In this document: one piece after another, positions 23,845 through 32,319 of the stretch
Layout of the letters: each line of letters starts with the position of its first letter
Numbering within the stretch: position 1 is the first letter of the stretch
Assembly: GCF_040783535.2 (NCBI RefSeq)
Contig: NZ_JBFONW020000003.1
Location: 1-64,000, forward strand
Reading direction: 5' to 3'
From: Aestuariibius insulae
GTDB lineage: Bacteria; Pseudomonadota; Alphaproteobacteria; Rhodobacterales; Rhodobacteraceae
Length of the DNA: 64,000 bases
Position numbers and translations under genes: made by a program
The notes under the pieces: generated by a model
What the model saw: the letters and a program-made list of their open reading frames with translations, nothing else
The model's database searches: none
What the model was told of the DNA's origin: nothing

Positions 23845-26253
23845 ATGAGCGACTCTTACGAAGATGACGCCTTCGAGGCGGCGGTTCCCCTGTCCCGGCG
23901 GGCGATGCAGGCGGCGAGCGCGCCCTATATGGACGGGTTGAACCCGGCGCAGCGCGAGGCGGTGGAGGCGCTGGAGGGTCCGGTTCTGATGCTGGCGGGC
24001 GCCGGGACCGGTAAGACCAAGGCGCTGACCACGCGGATCGTGCATCTGCTGGCGACCGGGACGGCGCGGCCGAACGAGATCCTCGCAGTGACCTTCACCA
24101 ACAAGGCGGCGCGCGAGATGAAGAACCGCGTCGGGCGGCTGATGGGCGAGGCCGTCGAGGGGATGCCGTGGCTGGGTACGTTCCATGCAATCTGCGTCAA
24201 GCTGCTGCGGCGGCATGCGGAGCTGGCGGGGCTCAAGACGAATTTCACTATTCTGGATACGGACGATCAGCTGCGGCTTCTGAAGCAGCTGGTGGCGGCG
24301 CATAACATCGACGACAAGCGCTGGCCCGCGCGGATGCTGGCGGGGATCATCGATGGTTGGAAGAACAAGGCCTGGACGCCTGAGACGGTCCCGACGGCCG
24401 AGCATGGCGCCTACGATCACAAGGGTGTCGAGATCTATGCGGAGTATCAGGCGCGGCTGAAGACGCTCAATGCGGTTGATTTTGGCGATCTGCTTTTGCA
24501 CGTGATTGGGATCTTCCAGACCCATGAGGACGTGCTGGAGCAGTATCGGCGTTGGTTCCGCTATATCCTCGTGGACGAGTATCAGGACACGAATGTCGCG
24601 CAGTATCTGTGGCTGCGGCTGCTCGCGGGCGGGCACAAGAATATCTGCTGTGTGGGCGATGACGACCAGTCGATCTATGGCTGGCGCGGTGCGGAGGTCG
24701 GTAACATCCTGCGGTTCGAGGAGGATTTCCCGGGCGCCGTGGTCGTACGGCTGGAGCAGAACTACCGCTCGACCGGGCATATCCTGGGGGCTGCCTCGGG
24801 GGTGATCGCGGCCAACAAGGGTCGGCTGGGCAAGACGCTTTTTACCGATGGCGAGGATGGCGAGAAGGTGCGCCTCATTGGCCATTGGGACGGAGAGGAA
24901 GAGGCGCGCTGGATCGGCGACGAGATCGAGGCGATGCAGGTCGGTACGCGGGGGCTGGATCCGATCTCGCTCGATCAGATGGCGATCCTCGTCCGGGCGT
25001 CGCACCAGATGCGGGCCTTCGAAGATCGGTTCCTGACGATCGGGCTGCCCTACCGTGTGATCGGGGGTCCGAGGTTCTATGAGCGGATGGAGATCCGCGA
25101 TGCGATGGCCTATTTCCGGCTCGCCGTGTCGCCCGATGATGATCTGGCCTTCGAGCGCATCGTGAACACGCCCAAGCGGGGGCTGGGCGACAAGGCGGTG
25201 CAGAAGATCCAAATCGCGGCGCGCAGCAATGGCGTGTCGTTGCACGAGGGCGCGCGGCTTGTCGTGGCGATGAAGGGGATCGGCGGCAAGGGGCTCGCGG
25301 CGTTGCGCGAGCTGATCGAGGGGATCGACCGCTGGTCTGCGCAGGTGCGATCCGAGGCGGATACCCATGTCGAGCTGGCGGAGATGATCCTCGACGAAAG
25401 CGGCTATACCGGCCACTGGCAAAACGACAAGACGCCCGAGGCGCCGGGGCGGCTGGAGAACCTCAAGGAGCTTGTGAAGGCGCTGGAAGGGTTCGAGAAC
25501 CTGCAAGGCTTCCTCGAGCATGTCTCGCTGATTATGGATAATGAGGCCGATGGCGCCGAAGAAAAGGTGTCGATCATGACGTTGCATGCCGCCAAGGGGC
25601 TGGAATTTCCCGCCGTGTTCCTGCCGGGTTGGGAGGACGGGCTGTTTCCGTCGCAGCGCTCGATGGATGAAAGCGGGCTGAAGGGCCTCGAGGAGGAGCG
25701 GCGGCTGGCTTATGTCGGCATCACGCGGGCGGAGCGTCTTTGCACGATCTCTTTTGCCGCGAACCGGCGGGTTTACGGGCAGTGGCAGTCGGCGCTGCCG
25801 TCCCGCTTCATCGATGAGCTGCCCGAGGATCATGTGGAGGTGCTGACGCCTCCGGGCCTTTACGGCGGCGGCTATGGCGCGGCGGGGATGGCCTCATCGA
25901 TGGGGATGGCGGGAGCCGCCTCTCCGGTGCTGAACGCGATGGCTGGATCGGATCTGCATGCGAAGGCGGCTGAGGCGAATGTCTACAACTCGCCCGGCTG
26001 GCGGCGACTTCAGTCGCGCAGCGCGGAGCGGCCGATGAGCCAGCCGAAAGAGAGCCGGAACATGGTGATCGATCTCGATGCGGTCTCGTCCTTCGGGGAA
26101 GGGGACCGGGTCTTTCATCAGAAGTTCGGCTATGGCGAGGTTATGGGCGTCGAAGGCGACAAGCTGGATATCGAGTTCGACAAGGCGGGATCGAAAAAAG
26201 TTGTCGCCCGTTTTGTCATCGCTGCGGGCAGCGAAGGCGACGTGCCGTTCTGA
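23845..26253 (+). CDS. uvrD: ATP-dependent DNA helicase UvrD/PcrA
   Basis: An 802-residue superfamily 1A helicase for nucleotide excision and mismatch repair. Motifs in order: LNPAQREAVEAL (Q), GAGTGKTKAL (I), TFTNKAAREMKNR (Ia), VDEYQDTN (II), GDDDQSIYGWRGAE (III), EQNYRS (IV), MTLHAAKGLEFPAVF (V) and YVGITRAE (VI). The C-terminal segment EGDRVFHQKFGYGEVMGVEG (about residue 745) is the Tudor-like domain that binds RNA polymerase in UvrD/PcrA. It stands alone, flanked by convergent genes. Confidence 0.97.
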   Translation: MSDSYEDDAFEAAVPLSRRAMQAASAPYMDGLNPAQREAVEALEGPVLMLAGAGTGKTKALTTRIVHLLATGTARPNEILAVTFTNKAAREMKNRVGRLMGEAVEGMPWLGTFHAICVKLLRRHAELAGLKTNFTILDTDDQLRLLKQLVAAHNIDDKRWPARMLAGIIDGWKNKAWTPETVPTAEHGAYDHKGVEIYAEYQARLKTLNAVDFGDLLLHVIGIFQTHEDVLEQYRRWFRYILVDEYQDTNVAQYLWLRLLAGGHKNICCVGDDDQSIYGWRGAEVGNILRFEEDFPGAVVVRLEQNYRSTGHILGAASGVIAANKGRLGKTLFTDGEDGEKVRLIGHWDGEEEARWIGDEIEAMQVGTRGLDPISLDQMAILVRASHQMRAFEDRFLTIGLPYRVIGGPRFYERMEIRDAMAYFRLAVSPDDDLAFERIVNTPKRGLGDKAVQKIQIAARSNGVSLHEGARLVVAMKGIGGKGLAALRELIEGIDRWSAQVRSEADTHVELAEMILDESGYTGHWQNDKTPEAPGRLENLKELVKALEGFENLQGFLEHVSLIMDNEADGAEEKVSIMTLHAAKGLEFPAVFLPGWEDGLFPSQRSMDESGLKGLEEERRLAYVGITRAERLCTISFAANRRVYGQWQSALPSRFIDELPEDHVEVLTPPGLYGGGYGAAGMASSMGMAGAASPVLNAMAGSDLHAKAAEANVYNSPGWRRLQSRSAERPMSQPKESRNMVIDLDAVSSFGEGDRVFHQKFGYGEVMGVEGDKLDIEFDKAGSKKVVARFVIAAGSEGDVPF

Positions 26254-26274
26254 GGCGGCACGCCGCTATGTGCT

Positions 26275-26832
26275 TTAGAAGACGTGGACCTGCGTGCCGA
26301 TGGGCGTGATCGCGAAGAGCTCGGCGATCTTGTCGTTATAAAGTCCGAAACATCCCGAGGAGGACGGGCGCCCGATCTTGCGCGTGTCGTGGGTGCCGTG
26401 GATCAGGTAGGCAGGCCAGGTCAGATACATGGCATGGGTGCCCAGCGGATTGCCCGGGCCCGGCGGCATGAAGGCGGGCAGGCTGGGGTCACGCGCGCGC
26501 ATTGAGGCGGTCGGCGTCCAACTGGGGCCGACCTTTTTTCGCACGATCTCGGTATAGCCGCGGCGGGTGAGATCCTCTGTCTTGGGAACCGAAGTCGGGT
26601 AGATGCGGTGATCGGTGCCGTCGGCGTTCCAGAAGAACACCGCGCGCGATTGCACGTCGCAGAGGATCGTGGCCACGCCCAACGTGTCAAAATGATCGCG
26701 CCAGTTCCGACCGACGAAGCTTGATGCGTTGCGTTGGGGCGCATCCAAAGCAGCATTGGCGCTGAGGATTGATGGGGTGGCCAGAAGGCTTGCGGCACCG
26801 GTCAGAATTGCGCGGCGGGTCGGACGTGTCAT
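26275..26832 (-). CDS. L,D-transpeptidase-like (YkuD) protein, probably Tat-exported
   Basis: A 185-residue secreted protein. The N-terminus (TRPTRRAILTGAASLLATPSILSANA) has twin arginines and a hydrophobic stretch, suggesting Tat export. The YkuD catalytic region is YLIHGTHDTRKIGRPSSSGCFGLYN: the His of HGT and the catalytic Cys of SSGC are present, but the usual Arg after GC (GCxR) is replaced by Gly. Family members form 3-3 peptidoglycan cross-links or anchor lipoproteins. The Arg replacement makes full activity uncertain. It converges on uvrD. Confidence 0.85.
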   Translation of the reverse strand: MTRPTRRAILTGAASLLATPSILSANAALDAPQRNASSFVGRNWRDHFDTLGVATILCDVQSRAVFFWNADGTDHRIYPTSVPKTEDLTRRGYTEIVRKKVGPSWTPTASMRARDPSLPAFMPPGPGNPLGTHAMYLTWPAYLIHGTHDTRKIGRPSSSGCFGLYNDKIAELFAITPIGTQVHVF

Positions 26833-26918
26833 TGGGGCTCGTTCCTTTGATCGGTGTCTTTCCAGCTAGAAACGCGCGGGGGCCCGATCAAGCACCATGC
26901 GATCACAGCGATGTGACC

Positions 26919-27527
26919 TCACGCGACAATCGGCCAGAGGGATCCGACAAGGAGGATGGCCATGATCCAGTTGAAGATCCTCAGACGGGTCGGGGAGGAC
27001 AGGAACGTTCGGAGCGCGACCCCGAGGCCTGCCCAGACGCCGACCGATGGCAGGTTGATCGCGCCGAAGATCACGCCGACCAGAAGGATGCCGGTCAGAT
27101 CGGCGCGAGGCAGGTAGACCGTCGTGGCGCTGACGGCCATGGCCCAGGCCTTGGGATTGACCCACTGAAAGGCGGCGGCCTGCAGGAAGGTCATGGGTGT
27201 TCCGGTCGTCTCGGGCGCATCGGGAGAGGCAGGCGCGGCGGTCGCGATTTTCCAGGCGAGGTAGAGCAGATAAAGGATACAGGCGACATTGAGGATGGTC
27301 TGGCTGAGCGGCCAGATCTCGAAAACGCGCACGACGCCGACACCGACAAGGACCACCATCAGAACGAAGCCGATGGCGACGCCCAGCATATGCGGCATGG
27401 TGCGGAGCAGTCCGAAATTCGCCCCCGAGGCCATCAGCATCAGGTTGTTCGGGCCCGGCGTGATCGAGCTGACGAAGGCGAAGAGAGCGAGGGCAGTGAG
27501 GGCTTCAAAGGTCATGGTGCGCAACAT
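26919..27527 (-). CDS. LysE/RhtB family amino-acid exporter
   Basis: A 202-residue inner-membrane protein with about six hydrophobic segments. The family start reads FVSSITPGPNNLMLMASGANFGLLRTMPH, with GxxxPGPN in place, and PKAWAMAVSA and GIYL-like segments follow. It exports an amino acid or related metabolite. Starts at 27527 or 27515 are both possible. It is divergent from an Lrp/AsnC regulator 61 bases away, the classic arrangement for a ligand-controlled exporter. Confidence 0.92.
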   Translation of the reverse strand: MLRTMTFEALTALALFAFVSSITPGPNNLMLMASGANFGLLRTMPHMLGVAIGFVLMVVLVGVGVVRVFEIWPLSQTILNVACILYLLYLAWKIATAAPASPDAPETTGTPMTFLQAAAFQWVNPKAWAMAVSATTVYLPRADLTGILLVGVIFGAINLPSVGVWAGLGVALRTFLSSPTRLRIFNWIMAILLVGSLWPIVA

Positions 27528-27544
27528 GACACCGGATCAGGGAA

Positions 27545-27590
27545 ATGAAATTGCAAAGAATTCGAACTTTTCTGATAAGCTGCAATTCAT
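27545..27590. promoter_or_regulatory. Probable Lrp operator between lysE-type exporter and regulator genes
   Basis: ATGAAATTGCA at 27545-27555 and TGCAATTCAT at 27581-27590 form an imperfect inverted repeat around an AT-rich spacer. The right arm covers the regulator's start codon. This fits autoregulation plus control of the exporter. Confidence 0.45.
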
Positions 27591-28041
27591 GAGCGTGACG
27601 GATGAGATCAACGCAAGGATATTGCGAGTACTTGAGGCCGATGGGCGGATCAGTAACCTAGATCTGGCCGACCGGGTTGGCCTGTCGCCTTCGGCCTGCC
27701 TGCGCCGGGTCGCGGCACTTGAGAAGAGCGGCGTCATCACCGGCTATCGCGCGCAGCTTGATCCGGGCCGGGTCGGGCGCGGCTATGTTGTCTACGTCGC
27801 CGTGGGGCTGTCGGAGCACTCCAAAGAGGCGCAGGAAGGGTTCGAAAGAGCGATGGACCGGTTCGAGGAAGTGTCCGAATGCCACAACATAGCGGGGGCG
27901 TTCGAATATCTCCTGCGGGTCGAGACGGCGGATTTGCCGTCCTACAAAGCGTTTCATACCGACAAGCTGGGGACCGTCCCCCATGTGCGGTCGATCACGA
28001 GCTATATGGTGATGGGCTCTCCGAAGGATGAGCGGGGTTAG
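27589..28041 (+). CDS. Lrp/AsnC family transcriptional regulator
   Basis: A 150-residue regulator. The N-terminal helix-turn-helix is INARILRVLEADGRISNLDLADRVGLSPSACLRRVAALEKSGVI. The C-terminal RAM ligand-binding domain carries YVVYVAVGLSEHS, VSECHNIAGAFEYLLRVETADL and the ending VRSITSYMVMG. ATG 27589 gives the canonical protein length; the frame is open upstream to 27289 through the exporter's antisense strand. It probably senses an amino acid and controls the divergent exporter. Confidence 0.92.
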   Translation: MSVTDEINARILRVLEADGRISNLDLADRVGLSPSACLRRVAALEKSGVITGYRAQLDPGRVGRGYVVYVAVGLSEHSKEAQEGFERAMDRFEEVSECHNIAGAFEYLLRVETADLPSYKAFHTDKLGTVPHVRSITSYMVMGSPKDERG

Positions 28042-28517
28042 GTGGCGGTCAGGGCTTTTTCGAACCAGTCGACATCAAGCTTGAACCGGCCCGATGGGAT
28101 CTCGAGCAACGAAAGGCTGCGTTCGGCAAGGTGCCAGCCGCATTTGCGATAGAAGCGTGCGGCGCGGTCATTGCCCGGGGCACAGGCGAGCCGAGCTGTC
28201 GAAACTCCGGCGCGGCGGAGCCTCTCTTCGCCGTCTTTTAAAAGATCCTGAGCGATACCGGTGCCGCGGGCCTGCAGCGAGACGTAGAGCTGATCGATCT
28301 CTGTCCCTTTGATGATGCAAAGCCCGGCAGGCCGGTCTGCTATCACAGCCATCCGGGTGCGGTCCAAGGCCGGGCAAAGCCTGTCTGCAAAACTGGACAG
28401 AACCCTCTCGGCCACGAGCGCTTGAGGCACGATGGAGGCATGGGCCTCGTGCCACCCCGCATGCCACAAGGCAGCTAGGTCGGGGATATCGTCCGGCTGC
28501 GGTTCTTTAACTATCAT
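28038..28517 (-). CDS. GNAT family N-acetyltransferase
   Basis: A 159-residue acetyltransferase. The acetyl-CoA loop is visible as LYVSLQARGTGIAQDLLKDGEERLR (Q/RxxGxG/A), followed by the motif B region ARLACAPGNDRAARFYRKCGWHLAE. The acceptor is unknown. It overlaps the end of the Lrp-type gene by four bases in convergent orientation. Confidence 0.88.
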   Translation of the reverse strand: MIVKEPQPDDIPDLAALWHAGWHEAHASIVPQALVAERVLSSFADRLCPALDRTRMAVIADRPAGLCIIKGTEIDQLYVSLQARGTGIAQDLLKDGEERLRRAGVSTARLACAPGNDRAARFYRKCGWHLAERSLSLLEIPSGRFKLDVDWFEKALTAT

Positions 28518-28566
28518 TGCCGCCCGAGGATACCGGGCCTGCTTTGATCTGAAAGGGTGGTGGCAA

Positions 28567-28614
28567 AGAAAAAGCGACGATACCGGGAGGAGGTATCGCC
28601 GCTCTTCTTTTTGC
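28567..28614 (-). terminator. Rho-independent terminator after the DUF1127 gene
   Basis: GCGACGATACC at 28574-28584 pairs with GGTATCGCCGC at 28592-28602 with one A-C mismatch. A TTTTTCTTT tail follows in the minus direction, and TCTTCTTTTT in the plus direction. It serves the leftward DUF1127 gene and may also act the other way. Confidence 0.7.
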
Positions 28615-28700
28615 CTCGCCGGTCAGGGAGGAGGAGACCGGGTCGGCGTATCGGAGCTCACTCAGGGAGGAGGAGGAGGAGCGGCCCCGAATTCTGTTCC

Positions 28701-28922
28701 TCAGGCTTTGTCGCCGTAGATCGCGTCATAGGCGACGCCTTGGATCATCGACCGGTGCAGTCCCAGATCGGACAGGTCGCGGTCGGTGAGCTTGTTGAGC
28801 TCGTTGAATGTCGTGCGGTAGGCGCGGTAGGCCCCCCAGCGCTGTGCGTATGTTTTGCGTGCGTCCGCGATGCGGTCGAAAAGACTTGCGGAGGCGCCGC
28901 GCGTGATCTGTGCGTATGCCAT
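28701..28922 (-). CDS. DUF1127 small protein
   Basis: A 73-residue basic protein. The C-terminal half (YRTTFNELNKLTDRDLSDLGLHRSMIQGVAYDAIYG) is the DUF1127 (YjiS-like) motif with the conserved LxxLxDRxLxDLGL and I/G ending. Such arginine-rich small proteins are widespread in alphaproteobacteria; in some species they have been tied to RNA metabolism or phosphate/carbon adaptation, but the role here is not shown. It has its own promoter-like sequence and a terminator. Confidence 0.88.
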   Translation of the reverse strand: MAYAQITRGASASLFDRIADARKTYAQRWGAYRAYRTTFNELNKLTDRDLSDLGLHRSMIQGVAYDAIYGDKA

Positions 28923-29007
28923 GGTTTGTTTCCTAACTGCTCATGCCCGTTTGGGGCTTTTTGCACCCCATGGGTCTTTGTCGCGCCGGATTGCGCTAAC
29001 ACCGATG

Positions 29008-29035
29008 AAGATAGGCATATGCTGCGGGCGCACAA
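29008..29035 (-). promoter_or_regulatory. Likely sigma-70-type promoter of the DUF1127 gene
   Basis: On the minus strand TTGTGC (29035-29030) and TATCTT (29013-29008) are 16 bases apart, about 85 bases upstream of the DUF1127 start. Confidence 0.4.
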
Positions 29036-29092
29036 TCCCCCGCGACAACAATGCTGCCATGCAGCAAATGCATAAGTGTTACTGCCCTAGTT

Positions 29093-29121
29093 TTGGGCAT
29101 CTTGGCTGCTGGATGTATAAT
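29093..29121 (+). promoter_or_regulatory. Sigma-70-type promoter of the Mrp/ApbC gene
   Basis: TTGGGC at 29093-29098 and a perfect TATAAT at 29116-29121 with a 17-base spacer. The start codon follows 70 bases later. Confidence 0.6.
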
Positions 29122-29191
29122 GACTGCGCAGGTGGTTGCGGATCCCGGCGCGTCGCACGACTTAGAGGCAGGAATGATGAAGGAGTGACCG

Positions 29192-30256
29192 ATGCCTGTC
29201 TCGCGCGATGATGTCCTGAGAGCTCTGGCCCGGGTTGGATTGCCGGATGGCGGGGATCTGGTGAGCCGCGATATGATTCGGGCGCTGAGTGTCGAAGAGG
29301 GCGCGGTGCGGTTCGTGATCGAGGCGCCGGATGCAGGACAGGCAGCGCGGATGGAGCCTGTGCGGGCGGCGGCGGTGCAGATTGTTGAAGAGGTGCCCGG
29401 CGTCGGTTCGGTCTCTGCTGTACTGACGGCGCATGGGGGCGCTCCGAAAGCGCCATCCCTGAAGGTCGGGGGGCATCCGAAACCGCAGGCCGGGCCCTTG
29501 AAGCCTGTGGGGGTCGACCGAATCCTGGCGGTGGGCAGCGGCAAAGGCGGGGTAGGCAAGTCGACTGTATCGACCAACCTTGCCGTGGCTTTGGCCAAGC
29601 AGGGACGCCGGGTCGGGTTGCTGGATGCGGATATCTACGGGCCATCGCTGCCGCGGATGATGGGGGTGTCGGGGCGGCCTGCCTCTCCGGATGGGAAGAT
29701 CATTGAGCCGCTGCATGCCCATGGGGTCACGGTCATGTCGATCGGGCTGATGGTTGATCCGGCCAAGGCGGTGGTTTGGCGCGGGCCGATGCTGATGGGA
29801 GCGCTTCAGCAGATGCTGGGGCAGGTGGCCTGGGGCGAGCTGGATGTGCTGATCGTGGATCTGCCGCCCGGAACAGGCGATGTGCAGCTGACGCTGTGCC
29901 AGAAGACGGAGCTGACAGGGGCGCTGGTCGTGTCGACGCCGCAGGACGTGGCGCTTCTGGATGCGCGCAAAGCGATCGATATGTTCGCCACGCTCAAGAC
30001 GCCGGTTCTGGGTCTGATCGAGAACATGTCTCTTTATATATGTCCCGAATGCGGACATGAGGCGCATCTTTTCGGGCATGGCGGCGTGCGTGCAGAGGCT
30101 GAGAGGCTCGGCGTTCCGTTTCTGGGAGAGCTTCCCTTACATCTGGATGTGCGGATTGCCGGGGATGACGGAGTCCCCGTGGCCCTCGGGGAGGGTCCGC
30201 TGGCAGACGCCTATGCGGCGCTGGCGCGGGGGCTGGTTGCGGGCGGGATGGCCTGA
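29192..30256 (+). CDS. Mrp/ApbC iron-sulfur cluster carrier ATPase
   Basis: A 354-residue P-loop protein that carries or inserts Fe-S clusters. An N-terminal DUF59-like domain (about 1-95: VSRDDVLRALARVGLPDGGD, EEVPGVGSVSAVL) precedes the ATPase domain with the deviant Walker A SGKGGVGKSTVSTNLA, GLLDADIYGPSLPRMMG and DLPPGTGDVQLTLCQ. The cluster-ligating CxxC is in YICPECGHEA. AAGGAG lies 8 bases before the ATG. No cluster-assembly genes are adjacent. Confidence 0.95.
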   Translation: MPVSRDDVLRALARVGLPDGGDLVSRDMIRALSVEEGAVRFVIEAPDAGQAARMEPVRAAAVQIVEEVPGVGSVSAVLTAHGGAPKAPSLKVGGHPKPQAGPLKPVGVDRILAVGSGKGGVGKSTVSTNLAVALAKQGRRVGLLDADIYGPSLPRMMGVSGRPASPDGKIIEPLHAHGVTVMSIGLMVDPAKAVVWRGPMLMGALQQMLGQVAWGELDVLIVDLPPGTGDVQLTLCQKTELTGALVVSTPQDVALLDARKAIDMFATLKTPVLGLIENMSLYICPECGHEAHLFGHGGVRAEAERLGVPFLGELPLHLDVRIAGDDGVPVALGEGPLADAYAALARGLVAGGMA

Positions 30257-30292
30257 CGGATCCGGCGCCGGCTCTCCGGGCGACCGGCGGGC

Positions 30293-30315
30293 TGCATATT
30301 TTTGACAAGATGAAG
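30293..30315 (+). repeat. Dispersed intergenic repeat, copy 4
   Basis: TGCATATTTTTGACAAGATG followed by AAG, just after a GCCGGCTCTCCGGGC-like GC stretch downstream of the Mrp gene. Confidence 0.5.
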
Positions 30316-30603
30316 AGAGCTGTGGCGCGCAGGTCGCTGCCGCTGGGAAATGATGGGATGGCTTTTCAATGAGGATCGCCAACTGGGATTCGATGGGACA
30401 TAGCTGCTTGAAAGGGTGATATTACCGGAAATGTCGGTATCCCTCTGAAAGAAATGTCTTGCCTGTTATATTTATAGCACTTCGAGTCCATCAGAAATAG
30501 CAACATGTTGCGATGCTTGTCCCAAGTATGACTACATCTGCGATATCTATGTCGCGTGATGTTGCCGGATATGTTCGGTTGCCCGGCTTTCCCATAAATT
30601 CCC

Positions 30604-30632
30604 TTGTTTCCCATGAAATCCCGGCGCATACA
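30604..30632 (+). promoter_or_regulatory. Putative promoter of the UpsM-like RNA and dcw cluster
   Basis: TTGTTT at 30604-30609 and CATACA at 30627-30632 with a 17-base spacer. A start about 8 bases downstream would give an RNA of roughly 205 nt ending at the terminator at 30845. The AT-rich region 30,400-30,600 upstream shows no gene. Confidence 0.45.
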
Positions 30633-30639
30633 GTTCTTA

Positions 30640-30845
30640 CACGAACGACGGATCAAGGGGCGCTCAAGACCCCACCGAGGCACAAACTGGTTTCATACAG
30701 GCAACCCGACTTCGTGAACGATGAGATCCGGCGCGCGAGCGAGCAGACATCCCCCCAGGTGGCGCGCGCAGTCGGACATTCCCGGAAACGGGACGAGGGC
30801 GGCGGATCGAGCAGTGGCAGCAGCTCGACCGCCGTTTTCATTTTT
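30640..30845 (+). ncRNA. UpsM-like leader RNA upstream of mraZ
   Basis: In Rhodobacter sphaeroides an abundant sRNA of about 200 nt, UpsM, is released from the mraZ 5' leader of the dcw cluster. Transcription partly stops at a terminator just ahead of mraZ, and RNase E matures the RNA. The same layout is seen here: a promoter-like sequence, then about 206 bases without a gene, then a terminator hairpin. The hairpin pairs CGGCGGATCGAGC (30800-30812) with GCTCGACCGCCG (30823-30834), with one bulged A, and is followed by TTTTCATTTTT. It ends 38 bases before the mraZ start. The homology is inferred from position and structure, not from alignment, and the 5' end is estimated. Confidence 0.65.
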
Positions 30846-30883
30846 GAGGACAACACTTTGGGGGTCGAAGGGGCCGCGGGACA

Positions 30884-31384
30884 GTGGCACTGAGGTTCAG
30901 AGGCGAATTCAACCAAAAGGTTGATGCGAAAGGGCGGATGTCAGTTCCGGCCCGGTTTCGCCGTGTCCTCGAAACCGGGGACCCCGATTATCCCGAAATC
31001 AACGGTCAGGCCTCGGTGGTTCTGCTTTATGGCGATCACCTGACGGACTGCATGCATGCCTATACCGTCGAGGCCTTTCGCGAGATCGAGGACGAGATCC
31101 TTGCCATGCCGCGTGGATCCGAGCAGCGGCGGCTTTTGTCGCGGCTGGTGCTGGGCCAATCGCTTGATGCGGAAGTCGACAAGGACGGGCGAGTCGTCAT
31201 CCCCAAGGAACAGCGCGATAAGTACAGCCTGTCGGGCGATACGGTCTTTATCGGGATGGGCGATCATTTCGAGATCTGGCCAGCCGAGACCTTCGAGGCC
31301 AAGGAGGGCGTCTTTGCCCGCGACTTCCTCGAGCGGCAGGAGGAGAGCTTTGATCCGCTTTCGCTGCTGCAGGGCGGGTCGTGA
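30884..31384 (+). CDS. mraZ: Transcriptional regulator MraZ
   Basis: A 166-residue regulator at the head of the dcw cluster. The duplicated AbrB-like SpoVT fold is visible: FRGEFNQKVDAKGRMSVPARFR in the first half and QSLDAEVDKDGRVVIPKEQRDKYS in the second. MraZ normally binds repeats upstream of its own gene and controls the cluster. The start is a GTG at 30884. Its stop overlaps the GTG of rsmH (31381-31384). It is about 20 residues longer than the E. coli protein, as is usual for alphaproteobacteria. Confidence 0.95.
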   Translation: MALRFRGEFNQKVDAKGRMSVPARFRRVLETGDPDYPEINGQASVVLLYGDHLTDCMHAYTVEAFREIEDEILAMPRGSEQRRLLSRLVLGQSLDAEVDKDGRVVIPKEQRDKYSLSGDTVFIGMGDHFEIWPAETFEAKEGVFARDFLERQEESFDPLSLLQGGS

Positions 31385-32319
31385 GCGCGCATGTTCCGGT
31401 CCTGCTCGGCCCCCTTTTGGAGGCCGTTGCTCCGGTTCGGGGCACCTGGATCGATGGCACCTTCGGGGCGGGCGGTTATACCAAGGGTTTGCTGGAGGCG
31501 GGCGCGGAGCGGGTCATTGCGATAGATCGCGATCCTCTGGCTTTCGAGATGGCGGCGGACTGGATCGACGGACGGGTCGAGACGCGGCAGACGACCTTCT
31601 CGCAGATGGAAGGCCCGGTGGACGGGGTGGTTCTGGACCTGGGCGTCAGCTCGATGCAGCTGGACCGGGCGGAACGGGGGTTTTCCTTTATGAAGGACGG
31701 GCCTTTGGATATGCGGATGAGCCAGGACGGCCCGTCGGCGGCGGATTTGGTGAACGGCGCTGAGGAAGGCGTTCTGGCGGATGTGCTGTATCAATATGGC
31801 GAGGAGCGCGCCTCGCGCAGGATCGCGCGGGCGATTGTGGCCGCGCGCCCGCTTGAGACCACGCTGGAGCTGGCACAGGTCGTCGAGAGTTGCCTGCCGC
31901 GCGCCAAGCCGGGGCAGAGCCATCCGGCAACGCGGACGTTTCAGGCGCTGCGGATCGCGGTGAACAATGAATATGGACAGCTGGCGGACGGTCTGGAAGC
32001 GGCCGAGCGGGCGTTGGTGCCGGGCGGGAAGCTTGCTGTTGTCACCTTTCATTCGATCGAGGACCGGATGGTGAAGCGGTTTTTGCAGGCCCGGTCGGGC
32101 GGCGGTGGAAACGCAAACCGCTATGCGCCCGAGCGCAAGGCGCCGCCTGCGGGTTTCGAGATCCTGACGCGCCGGGCCATCGCAGCCGATGCGGATGAGA
32201 TTGCGGCCAACCCGCGTGCGCGGTCGGCCAAGTTGCGCGTGGCGCGGCGAACGGAAGCCGAGGCGGCGCCGACCGATCGGCGCGCCTTGGGAATGCCTCA
32301 GCTGGAGGGGATATTTTAG
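31381..32319 (+). CDS. rsmH: 16S rRNA m4C1402 methyltransferase RsmH (MraW)
   Basis: A 312-residue SAM-dependent methyltransferase that N4-methylates C1402 of 16S rRNA. It starts SAHVPVLLGPLLEAVAPVRGTWIDGTFGAGGYT (SAM loop). VVLDLGVSSMQLDRAERGFSF and GPLDMRMS are family hallmarks, as are FQALRIAVNNEYGQL and VVTFHSIEDRMVKRFL. It begins at GTG overlapping the mraZ stop, and its stop is followed directly by ftsL. Confidence 0.96.
   Translation: MSAHVPVLLGPLLEAVAPVRGTWIDGTFGAGGYTKGLLEAGAERVIAIDRDPLAFEMAADWIDGRVETRQTTFSQMEGPVDGVVLDLGVSSMQLDRAERGFSFMKDGPLDMRMSQDGPSAADLVNGAEEGVLADVLYQYGEERASRRIARAIVAARPLETTLELAQVVESCLPRAKPGQSHPATRTFQALRIAVNNEYGQLADGLEAAERALVPGGKLAVVTFHSIEDRMVKRFLQARSGGGGNANRYAPERKAPPAGFEILTRRAIAADADEIAANPRARSAKLRVARRTEAEAAPTDRRALGMPQLEGIF

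Noticed and set aside
30884..30895. MraZ-binding repeats (TGGG-type boxes) just upstream of mraZ
   Set aside because: I could not find regularly spaced TGGG boxes between the terminator hairpin and the start codon.
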